Source: Listeria seeligeri serovar 1/2b str. SLCC3954
Lineage (GTDB): Bacteria; Bacillota; Bacilli; Lactobacillales; Listeriaceae
Direction of reading: 5' to 3'
Length of the DNA: 64,000 nt
NCBI RefSeq assembly: GCF_000027145.1
Contig: NC_013891.1
Coordinates: 868,001 to 932,000, forward strand
The position numbers and the translations under genes were made by a program. The stretch's first letter is position 1; every line of letters starts with the position of its first letter. The notes beneath the pieces are model-generated. The model was not told the DNA's origin. It ran no database searches and worked only from the letters and a program-made list of their open reading frames with translations. Positions 25,303-33,266 of this stretch are shown piece after piece.

Positions 25303-25605
25303 ATGAATATCGAGGTAACGGACCAAGCAAATAAATGGTTTCATGATGAGTTTAATGTAGCTGATGGAAATGGAATCAGACTTTTTGCTAAATATGGTGG
25401 TTCAAATAGTTCCTTGCACCCTGGTTTCTCAATTGGTTTAGCCGCCGAAAAGCCGCAAGAAGCAGCAGTTTCCGAGAAGAAAGAAGATTTAGTTTTCTTC
25501 ATTGAAGATCATGATTATTGGTATTTCAAAGAACATGATTGGAAAATTGACTATGAACCAAAAACCGAAGAAGTATCATTTTCCTTTAAAGAAAAAGTAA
25601 AATGA
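25303..25605 (+). CDS. HesB/IscA-like (YneR-type) protein lacking cysteines
   Basis: A 100-residue small protein. The frame from MNIEVTDQANKWF through GIRLFAKYGGSNS, FSIGLAAEKP and FFIEDHDYWYF has the strand order of the HesB-like fold, but the three cysteines that bind Fe-S clusters in IscA are absent. It therefore probably does not scaffold clusters in the usual way. ATG at 25303 follows CGAGGAGTG; longer frames lack SD. Palindrome ACGGAATTTCCGT lies at 25261-25273 in its leader. It sits beside fri, which hints at iron or stress context. Confidence 0.75.
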   Translation: MNIEVTDQANKWFHDEFNVADGNGIRLFAKYGGSNSSLHPGFSIGLAAEKPQEAAVSEKKEDLVFFIEDHDYWYFKEHDWKIDYEPKTEEVSFSFKEKVK

Positions 25606-25620
25606 CGTGAACATAAATTG

Positions 25621-25654
25621 CCGTATGTAATCTATTCGATTTCATACGGTTTTT
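25621..25654 (+). terminator. Terminator of the HesB-like gene
   Basis: CCGTATG (25621-25627) pairs with CATACGG (25643-25649), followed by TTTTT. Confidence 0.75.
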
Positions 25655-25720
25655 GTTTTAAAAAAGACTTTACTGTTTCAAGGCTGTTTGCTATTCTACT
25701 AAGAGAGCAGGAGGAATAGC

Positions 25721-26851
25721 ATGGCAAAGAAATTAATAATATGTATTAGCTTAATGGCTTTATTTTTAGGAGGCTGTAGTTTTTCAGAGCAACCAGAAAA
25801 AACAACTAATTTAACAGAAAAAACATTAACAGGTGCAGCATTTCAATTTTTTGATGTTGGACAAGGGGATAGCACGCTCATTCAGTCAGAAGATGGTACG
25901 ACAATTCTGATTGATACAGGTAGACAAGACGATGACCGGATTTTAACTTATTTAAAAGAAGCAAAAGTTAAAAAGATAGATTTACTGTTGCTAACACACC
26001 CACATGCTGATCATATCGGCAATGCGGATAAAATAATCGCTACATATAAACCTAAGGAAATTTGGATGAATGGGTTAACTTTCTCGAGTAGTATTTACGA
26101 AAAGGTAATTGATGCGGCACTTGCTTCGGACGCTGCTTACAAAGAGCCAAGACGAGGTGATACAGCAAAGTTTGGACCATTTAATTTAACCGTCCTTAGC
26201 CCAGACAAATTAGAAAATGACGCCAATAACGATTCGATTGCGGTAAAAATTTCTTATAAAGATATTTCTGCCATTTTTACTGGTGATGCGGAAAAAGGGC
26301 GGGAAAAAGAAATGGTAGCGAGTGATGCTGATTTGGAAGCAGATATTTTGGACTTAGGGCATCATGGTTCTTCTACATCCAATCAACCTTTTTTCCTGGA
26401 TAAAGTAAATCCTCAAGTTGCCGTTTACTCTGCAGAACTTGCAAACAGCTACGGTCATCCCCATGTAGAGGTACTAGAATGGCTAAAAGAGCGCAACATT
26501 GAAACCTATGGAACGGATGTAAATGGTACAGTCATCATCGAAACGGATGGCGAAAAAATCCACGTAAAAACAGAAAAAGAAGGTACACCAAAACCTGGAA
26601 GTAGCTACAATAAAACAAATGGGACTCAAAAAACGGAAGAAGCCACTTCCGAAGAATTACCAGAAACTATCAATATTAATACTGCTTCAAGCGAAGAACT
26701 GGAATTACTACCACTTATCGGTCCAGCGCTTGCAGAAAAAATTATTGCAGAACGTCCTTATCAATCAATTGATGATTTGAAAAAAATTAACGGCATTGGC
26801 GATGGAATCGTGCGGCAAATTAAAGAACAAGGCATTGCCGTCACAAAGTAG
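25721..26851 (+). CDS. Lipoprotein: ComEC/Rec2-like metallo-beta-lactamase domain fused to ComEA-type helix-hairpin-helix
   Basis: A 376-residue exported protein. A lipoprotein signal with lipobox LGGC puts the mature N-terminus near residue 19. The metallo-beta-lactamase domain (about 40-280) resembles the hydrolase part of ComEC, with FDVGQGDSTLI, DTGRQDDDR, the metal motif THPHADHIGN, FTGDAE and LGHHGSSTS. After a linker rich in Thr/Gly/Glu, a ComEA-like helix-hairpin-helix (INTASSEELELLPLIGPALAEKII in parts, then KINGIGDGIV, about 318-370) gives DNA binding. It is likely an extracytoplasmic DNA- or nucleotide-acting hydrolase. It is translationally close to the DUF3006 gene that follows. 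Confidence 0.83.
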   Translation: MAKKLIICISLMALFLGGCSFSEQPEKTTNLTEKTLTGAAFQFFDVGQGDSTLIQSEDGTTILIDTGRQDDDRILTYLKEAKVKKIDLLLLTHPHADHIGNADKIIATYKPKEIWMNGLTFSSSIYEKVIDAALASDAAYKEPRRGDTAKFGPFNLTVLSPDKLENDANNDSIAVKISYKDISAIFTGDAEKGREKEMVASDADLEADILDLGHHGSSTSNQPFFLDKVNPQVAVYSAELANSYGHPHVEVLEWLKERNIETYGTDVNGTVIIETDGEKIHVKTEKEGTPKPGSSYNKTNGTQKTEEATSEELPETININTASSEELELLPLIGPALAEKIIAERPYQSIDDLKKINGIGDGIVRQIKEQGIAVTK

Positions 26852-26860
26852 GTGATTAAT

Positions 26861-27088
26861 TTGAAAAAAGCGATTTTAGATAGAATCGAGGATGGAAAAG
26901 CCGTTTTTCTATTGGAACCAGATAATACGGAATGGCTAGTAGAAAAAACGATGCTTGATGACGCAATAAAAGAAGGGGATGTAGTGACTATTTCAGATAC
27001 AAATGAAATATCAAAACAACCCCAAGAAACAGAAGATATGAAAAAACGCATTGCTGAAAAACTAGAAAAACTACGCGGGAAAAACTGA
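26861..27088 (+). CDS. DUF3006 family small protein
   Basis: A 75-residue protein: MKKAILDRIEDGKAVFLLEP, then EWLVEKTMLDDAIKEGDVV, then a charged helical tail KKRIAEKLEKLRGKN. This is the DUF3006 pattern (about one beta-barrel plus helix). TTG at 26861 with AGGTGA 5 nt upstream is the likely start; a GTG at 26852 directly abuts the previous stop and is the alternative. DUF3006 genes very often follow ComEC-like hydrolase genes. From memory, the EGD-e orthologue lmo0946 was named sif (stress and infection factor). Molecular role unknown. Confidence 0.8.
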   Translation: MKKAILDRIEDGKAVFLLEPDNTEWLVEKTMLDDAIKEGDVVTISDTNEISKQPQETEDMKKRIAEKLEKLRGKN

Positions 27089-27167
27089 GAGAAACTTTGT
27101 TGAAATCTCATGAAATTATCATTTGCTTTTCAGCGCATTCTTTTTTAGAAAAGTTATTATATTTATA

Positions 27168-27275
27168 AGCTAACAACAAGCAAAACATTTTCATTTCTTT
27201 CCCTTTTTAGAATGAAAATCCCAAACTCCCTTTTAGCTAGTGCGGTTTACTCCCTTTTTCCGCACTAGTTTTTTT
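27168..27275 (+). ncRNA. Probable LhrC-family small RNA (possibly Rli22)
   Basis: A gene-free interval contains two hairpins with CU-rich loops. Hairpin A pairs ATTTTCATT (27187-27195) with AATGAAAAT (27211-27219) and has TTTCCCTTTT in its loop. A single-stranded linker carries TCCCAAACTCCC (27219-27230). The terminator hairpin pairs CTAGTGCGG (27237-27245) with CCGCACTAG (27260-27268), has ACTCCC in its loop, and ends in seven T. Three or more UCCC motifs in loop, linker and terminator loop is the layout described for Listeria LhrC1-5 and Rli22/Rli33-1. A -10-like TATATT at 27158-27163 would give about 107 nt. The 5' end is approximate. Confidence 0.78.
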
Positions 27276-27285
27276 ATGCGCAAAT

Positions 27286-28503
27286 TTATTTTCCTTTTGA
27301 AAACAAAAATTTATTTCGGCCAGCATCTAGGCCACAATATAGCATTAACAGAGAAATACCGATTAAAACGAATAATGTCGGTTGCCAGCTACCAAGTAAA
27401 TCGTGCAAAGTTCCGAAAAGAATCGGACCGGAAGCTGCAAATAAGTAACCAATCGATTGTGCCATTCCGGACAAATCCGCTGATTCAGTAGCACTAGTCG
27501 TTCGCAAATTAAAGAACATCATTGAAAGGCTGAAGGACATCCCCGAACCAATACCATACAAAATGATAACAATCGACAAAATAAATAAATTTCCATCCGC
27601 AAACATAATCCCTAAAATTCCAATTAAAAATAGTGAAACAGAAATACCAACAAGTAACTGTTGATTTTTCATTCGTCCAGCAATAATTGGGATAATGAAA
27701 GTTACTGGCATAACCGCAAATTGCATCAACGACAACATTAAGCCACTAGAAGTACCTGATAACCCTTGATCTGCTAAAATATTTGGCAACCAAGCAATCG
27801 AAATATAATAAATCGCCGACTGAGATCCCATAAACAGCGAAATTTTCCAAGCGAGTGGTGATTTCCACACAGAAGTTGTCGCTAGGTGAGAGGCTATTTT
27901 CACAGTGCTTTTTTGATTGTACTTCAATTGAGGCAACCAAATAATGAAAGCCAAAATACCCAAAACTGCCCAGAAAATCATACTTCCTCTCCAGCTAAAT
28001 TGATTATTCATTGCAATTGGAACCGTTAAACCAGCAGCAATTGCCGAACATAAATTCATTGAGATAGAATAAACCCCTGTCATTAACCCCAATTTAAATG
28101 GAAATTCTTTTTTTATTAAACTAGGTAAAAGTACATTTCCAACCGCAATCGCTAGTCCAATTAGAAAAGTTCCTACAAACAAGTTGACTTCTCCGCCAAA
28201 TGGACGAAGAAAGCTACCAATTACAAGTGTTAAAAGTGCAATAAAAAGCAGTACTTCAATCCCAAGAGCCCGGCTGAGTTTAGAGACAAATGGCGATAAA
28301 CCAGCAAATGCAAGTAGTGGAATCGTTGTAACTAGCCCAGCCATCGTATTGGTTAAATGCAAATCAGATTGAATCATCCCCATTAGTGGACCAACTGAAG
28401 TAATAGGTGTTCGTAAATTTGCAGCAATTAAAATAATACCAATAATAAGCATCACCTTACTTGAACGAGTAAGGATTTTTTCATTCGTTAAATCTGAATT
28501 CAT
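27286..28503 (-). CDS. MFS transporter, CynX/NimT (cyanate permease-like) family
   Basis: A 405-residue permease with about 12 transmembrane segments and the signature AANLRTPITSVGPLMG in the first helix and SLSMMFFNLRT in the second half. The start ATG at 28503 has TGGAGAAAATA as SD and overlaps the end of the GntR gene by 23 bp, so the two are co-transcribed and probably translationally coupled. Family members export or import 2-nitroimidazole, cyanate or sugar-acid-like anions; the substrate is not predictable. Confidence 0.83.
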   Translation of the reverse strand: MNSDLTNEKILTRSSKVMLIIGIILIAANLRTPITSVGPLMGMIQSDLHLTNTMAGLVTTIPLLAFAGLSPFVSKLSRALGIEVLLFIALLTLVIGSFLRPFGGEVNLFVGTFLIGLAIAVGNVLLPSLIKKEFPFKLGLMTGVYSISMNLCSAIAAGLTVPIAMNNQFSWRGSMIFWAVLGILAFIIWLPQLKYNQKSTVKIASHLATTSVWKSPLAWKISLFMGSQSAIYYISIAWLPNILADQGLSGTSSGLMLSLMQFAVMPVTFIIPIIAGRMKNQQLLVGISVSLFLIGILGIMFADGNLFILSIVIILYGIGSGMSFSLSMMFFNLRTTSATESADLSGMAQSIGYLFAASGPILFGTLHDLLGSWQPTLFVLIGISLLMLYCGLDAGRNKFLFSKGK

Positions 28504-29188
28504 TATTTTCTCCATTCTTTGCAGCAACTTGTTGGAAGTAGGTAATATATTCCGTTACTTCATGTGCTGCGCTTTCTTTATCTTGTGCTTTTATGGCTGT
28601 TACAAGAGCAGTATGACCATGATGTTTATTCTCACTTGGGTTAATTTCTGTTGTACTAGTAATGGAAAACTGGATATCTTCCAAAATATTCGCATACATA
28701 TCAAGCAGCAACTTGTTATGAGCAGCTTTTACAATTGTTAAATGTAAAGCGGCATCGGCTTTTACAAACATAGAAATGTCTTTTTTAGTACTTGCTTCCA
28801 GACAAAGCTTCATATATTTGTCCATATCTTGTAAATCTTGTTTGGTGCGGCGCGTGCATGCCAAAATAACAGCTTCTCGGTCAAGCGCATGTCTGATTTC
28901 AAGTATTTCTTGAACTGAAGATTCTTGTACACGTTTTTGCACAATTACCTTAAGTTCGCTATCATTGCGGACAAAAGTGCCATCCCCTTGCTTCGTTTCT
29001 AGTAATCCAATATGAGCAAGTGCACGAATGGCCTCACGCAGAGTATTTCTACTAATGCCAAATTGACTCATTAAATCAGCTTCTTTAGGAATGCGTTCAC
29101 CAATTTTCCAAGTGCCGGTCGTGATTTCCACTTTTATTTGTTCGTAAACCTGTTCAGCTAACGATTTCCGTTCTAATTTTTCTACCAT
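28481..29188 (-). CDS. GntR family regulator, FadR/FCD subfamily
   Basis: A 235-residue regulator. The N-terminal winged HTH has YEQIKVEITTGTWKIGERIP, LMSQFGISRNTLREAIRALAHIGLLE and QGDGTFV. The C-terminal FCD domain is all-helical with conserved Asp/His positions (DMDKYMKLCL, ADAALHLTIVKAAHN, KHHGHTALVTAI) likely to bind a metal and a carboxylate ligand. ATG at 29188 follows TTGGAGTG. It overlaps the MFS gene, so it probably controls that transporter in response to its substrate. Confidence 0.85.
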   Translation of the reverse strand: MVEKLERKSLAEQVYEQIKVEITTGTWKIGERIPKEADLMSQFGISRNTLREAIRALAHIGLLETKQGDGTFVRNDSELKVIVQKRVQESSVQEILEIRHALDREAVILACTRRTKQDLQDMDKYMKLCLEASTKKDISMFVKADAALHLTIVKAAHNKLLLDMYANILEDIQFSITSTTEINPSENKHHGHTALVTAIKAQDKESAAHEVTEYITYFQQVAAKNGENNEFRFNE

Positions 29189-29228
29189 ATGATACACTCC
29201 AATCTAAAGGTAGGATGATTGGTTCTAT

Positions 29229-29255
29229 TTTACAAATAAATATTATTTTTGTAAA
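29229..29255. promoter_or_regulatory. Dyad in the divergent GntR / AI-2E intergenic region
   Basis: TTTACAAA (29229-29236) and TTTGTAAA (29248-29255) form an 8-bp inverted repeat with an 11-nt AT-rich centre. It lies 40 bp before the GntR start and is a candidate operator for that regulator. Confidence 0.5.
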
Positions 29256-29307
29256 CCTTATTTTTTAAATTATGATAGAATGGAGAAAGAAAAGGGCTGG
29301 TGAAAAG

Positions 29308-30354
29308 ATGAGTTGGTTAGAAAAACTAAAAGAAAATAACACTGCAAGACGGGTGCTTGTGTTTATCCTGATTGGGATTGTACTCTATTTACTTAGAAGT
29401 ATGATTAATTTAATTCTGTTAACTTTTATATTTGCATTTTTAGTTACTCGATTAGAAAACGTTATTTTAAAACGAGTACGAATACCGAGAAAGCTAATTG
29501 TCATTGTTTTATATACGTTAGTCGCATTGTTTTTATATGTTGCTATCGTTCATTTTTTACCAATATTAATTGATCAAATTTCTCAGCTAGTTGATTCTCT
29601 AGTAAAAATTTATAATAATCCACCTGATAACGCGGTTGCAAAATGGGTCGTTGGTTTCTTGAAAGAATCAAATATCGAAAAATACTTACAGACTGGCGTG
29701 GATTTCATTATTGCCTCGCTTTCAGGAATAGGTTCAGTCGGATTATCTTTCTTTTTAGCGTTAATCCTTAGTTTGTTTTTCTCGCTTGAAAAAGAACGTG
29801 TCACTTCCTTTACGGGACAATTCCTGACGAGTAAAGTTGGCTTTATCTTTAAAGAAGCTGCTTTTTTCGGAAAGAAATTCGTTGGGACTTTCGGGGTTGT
29901 ACTGGAAGCGCAGTTGATGATTGCTCTTGTGAATACAATTATCACCACGATTGCGTTATATTTGATGGACTTCCCGCAGTTACTTAGTTTGTCTATTATG
30001 GTATTCGTTCTTGGTTTGATTCCAGTTGCAGGTGTCATTATTTCTTGTGTACCACTTGTACTTATTGCTTATTCGGTTGGGGGATTACAAGATGTTTTCT
30101 ATATCCTGTTAACTGTCGTAATTGTGCACGCAATTGAAACCTATATTTTAAATCCAAAGTTAATGTCTTCAAAAACGAATTTACCTGTCTTTTATACATT
30201 TATTGTTTTGATTTTTTCCGAAACATTTTTCGGTGTGTGGGGGCTGATTGTTGGGATTCCAGTATTTGTGTTCTTGCTAGATATTTTAGATGTGAGAAAT
30301 GCAGAGGACAAGGAAAAACGAACGATATTTGGACGTAAGAAAAAAGTAGATTAA
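29308..30354 (+). CDS. AI-2E family (PerM/YtvI-like) transporter
   Basis: A 348-residue membrane protein with about eight helices and the family blocks: N-terminal pair, a long central amphipathic loop, FFLALILSLFFSLEKERV, FGVVLEAQLMIALVNTIITTIAL, FVLGLIPVAGVIISCVPLVLIAYS (shown in parts) and EFTYILNPKLMSSKTNLP-like ETYILNPKLM. Start ATG at 29308 (MSWLEKL) is preferred; an upstream ATG at 29272 sits in the promoter region. Homologues are antiporters or putative exporters; substrate unknown. Confidence 0.8.
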   Translation: MSWLEKLKENNTARRVLVFILIGIVLYLLRSMINLILLTFIFAFLVTRLENVILKRVRIPRKLIVIVLYTLVALFLYVAIVHFLPILIDQISQLVDSLVKIYNNPPDNAVAKWVVGFLKESNIEKYLQTGVDFIIASLSGIGSVGLSFFLALILSLFFSLEKERVTSFTGQFLTSKVGFIFKEAAFFGKKFVGTFGVVLEAQLMIALVNTIITTIALYLMDFPQLLSLSIMVFVLGLIPVAGVIISCVPLVLIAYSVGGLQDVFYILLTVVIVHAIETYILNPKLMSSKTNLPVFYTFIVLIFSETFFGVWGLIVGIPVFVFLLDILDVRNAEDKEKRTIFGRKKKVD

Positions 30355-30377
30355 GCATATCGCTTAATCTACTTTTT
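30341..30377. terminator. Bidirectional terminator AI-2E gene / DUF915 hydrolase
   Basis: Perfect 16-bp stem (30341-30356 with 30362-30377) containing the stop codons of both convergent genes. Confidence 0.92.
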
Positions 30378-31263
30378 CTGTATCCCATAAAAACTTAGCT
30401 ACTTTGGTATCTACATCACTGTTTTCGTGAAGTTTACTATGAGCGGCATTTTTTCCAGTGAAAACTTCTTCTTCATAACTTGCCACTTGATCTTTAAAAA
30501 TAAATTTACCAGATAAGGCGCTAGCAACCGAAACACTTCCATCACTCTTTGTACCATCTAATGTATCACCAGCAATATTTAAAACTTGCAAATTAGAAGG
30601 GATATTTTGTTTGTTTTTCATAAATTCACTGTAGCGTGCAGAAGATTGTTTAGGTCCATCTTCTGTTAGATCGTAGTCTGTCACACCATTATCACCAATA
30701 ACAAGTCCGTTTAATGGAGCGCCAATTAATACAAGTTTTTCAACGACAGGGTAAGCTTTGTCATTGCCAACCTTCTCGATATAATTTGTTAAACTAACGC
30801 CACCCATCGAATGGCCAAGTGCATTTACTTTTTCGATATGATAATTATTTTTAAGTTCTTTCATAACGCTTTGAATCCATGCTGTTTGGTTAACCATCGA
30901 GCTTTTATTATCTTCAAAAATGACTTGAATGGTTGGATTAAGACTGAATTTATCATATGTCCCAGTCGTTTTTATAGTACCATCAGCTGCAACTGTCATA
31001 ACGAGCGATTTGGTTACAAAGCCATCACTCACAAAACGATCAATCATGCCACCGAGTGAATTAGCTGTTCCAGAATAACCATGGACAAAAAGAGTTGGAA
31101 TCGCGATTTCTGAAACAGGTGTTTTTTCTACTGTGTTTTTTTTCTTTGCCGAAGCAGTTGGTGCATTGTTTGTTTGTTTAGTTGGTTCGAAGTGAAGAAA
31201 AATTACTCCGAATCCAGTAATAATGATAGCCAGCATAATGATGCCGATAATAATTTTTTTCAT
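30364..31263 (-). CDS. DUF915 alpha/beta hydrolase, membrane-anchored (paralogue 1)
   Basis: A 299-residue protein with one N-terminal transmembrane anchor (about residues 4-25), a Lys/Thr/Asn linker, and an extracellular alpha/beta-hydrolase domain. VHGYSGTANSLGGMI is the oxyanion region, ALGHSMGGVS holds the nucleophile Ser, VLNIAGDTLDGTKSDGSV the acid, and NAAHSKLHEN the His. It lies 19 bp downstream of a clear paralogue on the same strand, an apparent tandem duplication. A surface lipase, esterase or peptidase-like activity is expected; no substrate is known. Confidence 0.8.
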   Translation of the reverse strand: MKKIIIGIIMLAIIITGFGVIFLHFEPTKQTNNAPTASAKKKNTVEKTPVSEIAIPTLFVHGYSGTANSLGGMIDRFVSDGFVTKSLVMTVAADGTIKTTGTYDKFSLNPTIQVIFEDNKSSMVNQTAWIQSVMKELKNNYHIEKVNALGHSMGGVSLTNYIEKVGNDKAYPVVEKLVLIGAPLNGLVIGDNGVTDYDLTEDGPKQSSARYSEFMKNKQNIPSNLQVLNIAGDTLDGTKSDGSVSVASALSGKFIFKDQVASYEEEVFTGKNAAHSKLHENSDVDTKVAKFLWDTEKVD

Positions 31264-31282
31264 TCTAAACTTCCTTTAACGT

Positions 31283-32104
31283 TTATTTCTGTCCCCATAA
31301 AAAATCGCCAACATATTTATCCACAACGGTTGATTCATGCATGCTACTGTGGGTTGCTTGTGGTCCTTTAATCACATGGGTAATTACTTTTTGGTGGGCG
31401 AATAACTTTTCACCATATAAAACACTGTCTAATTTCACTTCACCGTCACTATTAGAACCATCTTCTAGGTTACCACCAATTATCATAATTTCCGTATTAT
31501 TAGGTAACTGTTTCGCCATTTTTTCAGCAAACTTGGTGTGCACGTTATTCGCATTTTTAATATCTACTTGTTGGTCGCCATTAACATATTCTTCTGGATA
31601 AAACGGTACCGCTAGAAAGACAATTTTATTTACTTGTGGATAAGATTTGTTTTTCTCATAACTTGCTAAATAAGCAACCCAAGCACCGCCACCCATCGAA
31701 TGACCAACAGCATTAAATTTTTTGATTCCATAGTTTTGTTGTAAATAAGACATCACTTTTTTAGTCCACATTGACTGCTGTGGTAAAGTTGCGCGGTTGT
31801 CTTCAAATACAATATTAATAAGTGGATTCTTTGCTGATTTATCATAAGTTCCAGTAGTAGAAATGTCTCCGTCCGGACTTACATTTACCGTTAATGTTTC
31901 TGTTGCCCATTCATATTTCTGATCTAAGCGACGAATCATTCCGTGAAGCGAGCGATCTGTTCCTCGATAACCATGAATAAAAATGGTTGGAATGGAATCA
32001 TTTGCTGCTTTGGGATAGGATGTATTGATTGTGAGTAGAATGAATATTGCCCCAACTAAGCAACCTAGTGGTAAGATAATGGAGAAGAACACACGCTTTA
32101 GCAT
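31283..32104 (-). CDS. DUF915 alpha/beta hydrolase, membrane-anchored (paralogue 2)
   Basis: A 273-residue protein with a single N-terminal hydrophobic segment and no long linker. The catalytic elements match those of its neighbour: HGYRGTDRSLHGMI, VGHSMGGGAW (Ser), GGNLEDGSNSDGEV (Asp) and TQATHSSMHES (His). The two genes keep the same motif order and similar spacing throughout, so they arose by tandem duplication. First gene of the pair, with the promoter probably in 32105-32200 on the minus strand. Also annotated in Listeria as cell surface hydrolase. Confidence 0.8.
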   Translation of the reverse strand: MLKRVFFSIILPLGCLVGAIFILLTINTSYPKAANDSIPTIFIHGYRGTDRSLHGMIRRLDQKYEWATETLTVNVSPDGDISTTGTYDKSAKNPLINIVFEDNRATLPQQSMWTKKVMSYLQQNYGIKKFNAVGHSMGGGAWVAYLASYEKNKSYPQVNKIVFLAVPFYPEEYVNGDQQVDIKNANNVHTKFAEKMAKQLPNNTEIMIIGGNLEDGSNSDGEVKLDSVLYGEKLFAHQKVITHVIKGPQATHSSMHESTVVDKYVGDFLWGQK

Positions 32105-32260
32105 TATTTTGCGCCCCTTTATATTTCGTTATGAACAAATTATACATTTTTTTGATTAAAAACGCACGATTGGTCTTCTTTTTCTAGTGAAATAATGGTT
32201 TATTCTATTGAAAACATATAGTATACTGGAAAAATAGATGAAGAAACGGAGGCGTATAGA

Positions 32261-32719
32261 ATGATTAAACGAACGGGTGAAGTCGTACTCGCTGTTACTG
32301 GACTTGTTATTAGTGTTTTAATGCAAGCTGCTATTGCTACTATAGGCCTTTTAATGGTAAATGGTGCTAAAGGAAAAGAAGGCTTAGCAACATATTACAA
32401 CAATTATTACCAAACATTGACAGAAATGGAAATTCCGAAGAACGATATTCCGGATCCGGACCGGGTATTTGATTTTGTACATATGTTATCATGGACAGCT
32501 TTATCTGGTGGAATAATTACTTTAATTCTTGGGGTAGTTGGCATATTTTATATTATTAATAACAAAAAACCAGTGCTATCTGGATTTTTATTTTTAGCGG
32601 CAGGAATTGTATCTTTACTTTGCACGGCGCTAATCGGTTTTATTCCAGCATTACTTTTTGTTATCGCAGCAATGCTATGTTTTGTTCGTAAGCCTAAGAG
32701 TGGCTTTTCAGGTTTTTAA
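32261..32719 (+). CDS. DUF4064 family four-helix membrane protein
   Basis: A 152-residue protein with hydrophobic segments at about residues 8-32, 68-95, 100-120 and 122-145, and an extracytoplasmic loop rich in Tyr/Asn (TYYNNYYQ). N-terminal KRTGEVVLAVTG and the overall pattern match DUF4064. SD GGAGG lies 9 nt before the ATG. It stands alone before a modest terminator. Function unknown. Confidence 0.72.
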   Translation: MIKRTGEVVLAVTGLVISVLMQAAIATIGLLMVNGAKGKEGLATYYNNYYQTLTEMEIPKNDIPDPDRVFDFVHMLSWTALSGGIITLILGVVGIFYIINNKKPVLSGFLFLAAGIVSLLCTALIGFIPALLFVIAAMLCFVRKPKSGFSGF

Positions 32720-32751
32720 GAGGATGAATTTGAACTTTTCAAGCTCTTTTT
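32718..32751 (+). terminator. Probable terminator of the DUF4064 gene
   Basis: AAGAG-TTGAA pairs with TTCA-CTCTT with internal mismatches, followed by TTTTTTG. Confidence 0.55.
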
Positions 32752-32752
32752 T

Positions 32753-32778
32753 GTTTTAGTTCACTTTTTTTAGGGAAT
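32753..32778 (+). promoter_or_regulatory. Candidate sigma-B promoter of the 74-residue membrane protein
   Basis: GTTTT (32753-32757), 15 nt, GGGAAT (32773-32778). The -10 matches sigma-B well; the -35 needs either one extra spacer base or TTTT. Confidence 0.5.
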
Positions 32779-32810
32779 AAAATAGTGGATTTCAAGAGGA
32801 GGTTGATAGT

Positions 32811-33035
32811 GTGAAAAATAAAGTTGGTATTATTGCTGGAACAATTGCTGGGGTGGTAGCTTGCGTAGCGATTTACGTGGTGAAAAAACAACAGCCACCT
32901 ACCCCTTTTGATGAAGTAAACGATATTAGGTTAAGGTATAGTGACACATCTACTTCAGAAACGGAACTTGAAGAGAATAATATGGTTTCAGAAGGTGGGG
33001 TTTCTTCCATCCAATATGAAGAAAAAGCTAAATAG
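32811..33035 (+). CDS. Small single-span membrane protein (YtxH-like size), unknown function
   Basis: A 74-residue protein with one N-terminal transmembrane helix (about residues 4-24, Gly/Ala/Val-rich), a basic KKQQ stop-transfer motif and an acidic Ser/Thr/Glu-rich tail. The GTG start at 32811 has a strong GAGGAGG SD. It resembles stress-induced small membrane proteins in general character, but I do not recognise a named family. A terminator follows at 33041. Confidence 0.7.
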   Translation: MKNKVGIIAGTIAGVVACVAIYVVKKQQPPTPFDEVNDIRLRYSDTSTSETELEENNMVSEGGVSSIQYEEKAK

Positions 33036-33040
33036 GCCCG

Positions 33041-33086
33041 AAAGCAGTTTGTTTCTTGTGTTTTTGCGAGAAATAAGCTGCTTTTT
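33041..33086 (+). terminator. Terminator after the small membrane protein gene
   Basis: AAGCAG-TT-TTTCT pairs with AGAAA-AA-CTGCTT with two mismatches, then TTTTT. Confidence 0.7.
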
Positions 33087-33187
33087 ACTTTGAAATATTC
33101 CTTATTAGAGAAGAAATATGTTATCCTTTAGTTAGTTTATAGGACTCAAGTTGTAGGTGAATTTCCTTCTGCAGTGGGTTCTTCAAG

Positions 33188-33216
33188 TTGATACATAGGG
33201 TTATGATAGGTACAGT
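33188..33216 (+). promoter_or_regulatory. Promoter of liaIH
   Basis: TTGATA (33188-33193), 17 nt, TACAGT (33211-33216). The region upstream (33135-33185) would be expected to hold a LiaR site; GGACTC at 33142-33147 is a weak candidate half-site. Confidence 0.55.
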
Positions 33217-33266
33217 AATAAGAGAAAGATAAATTAGTTACATTTGGAAGTAAGGAGGTAGACAGA

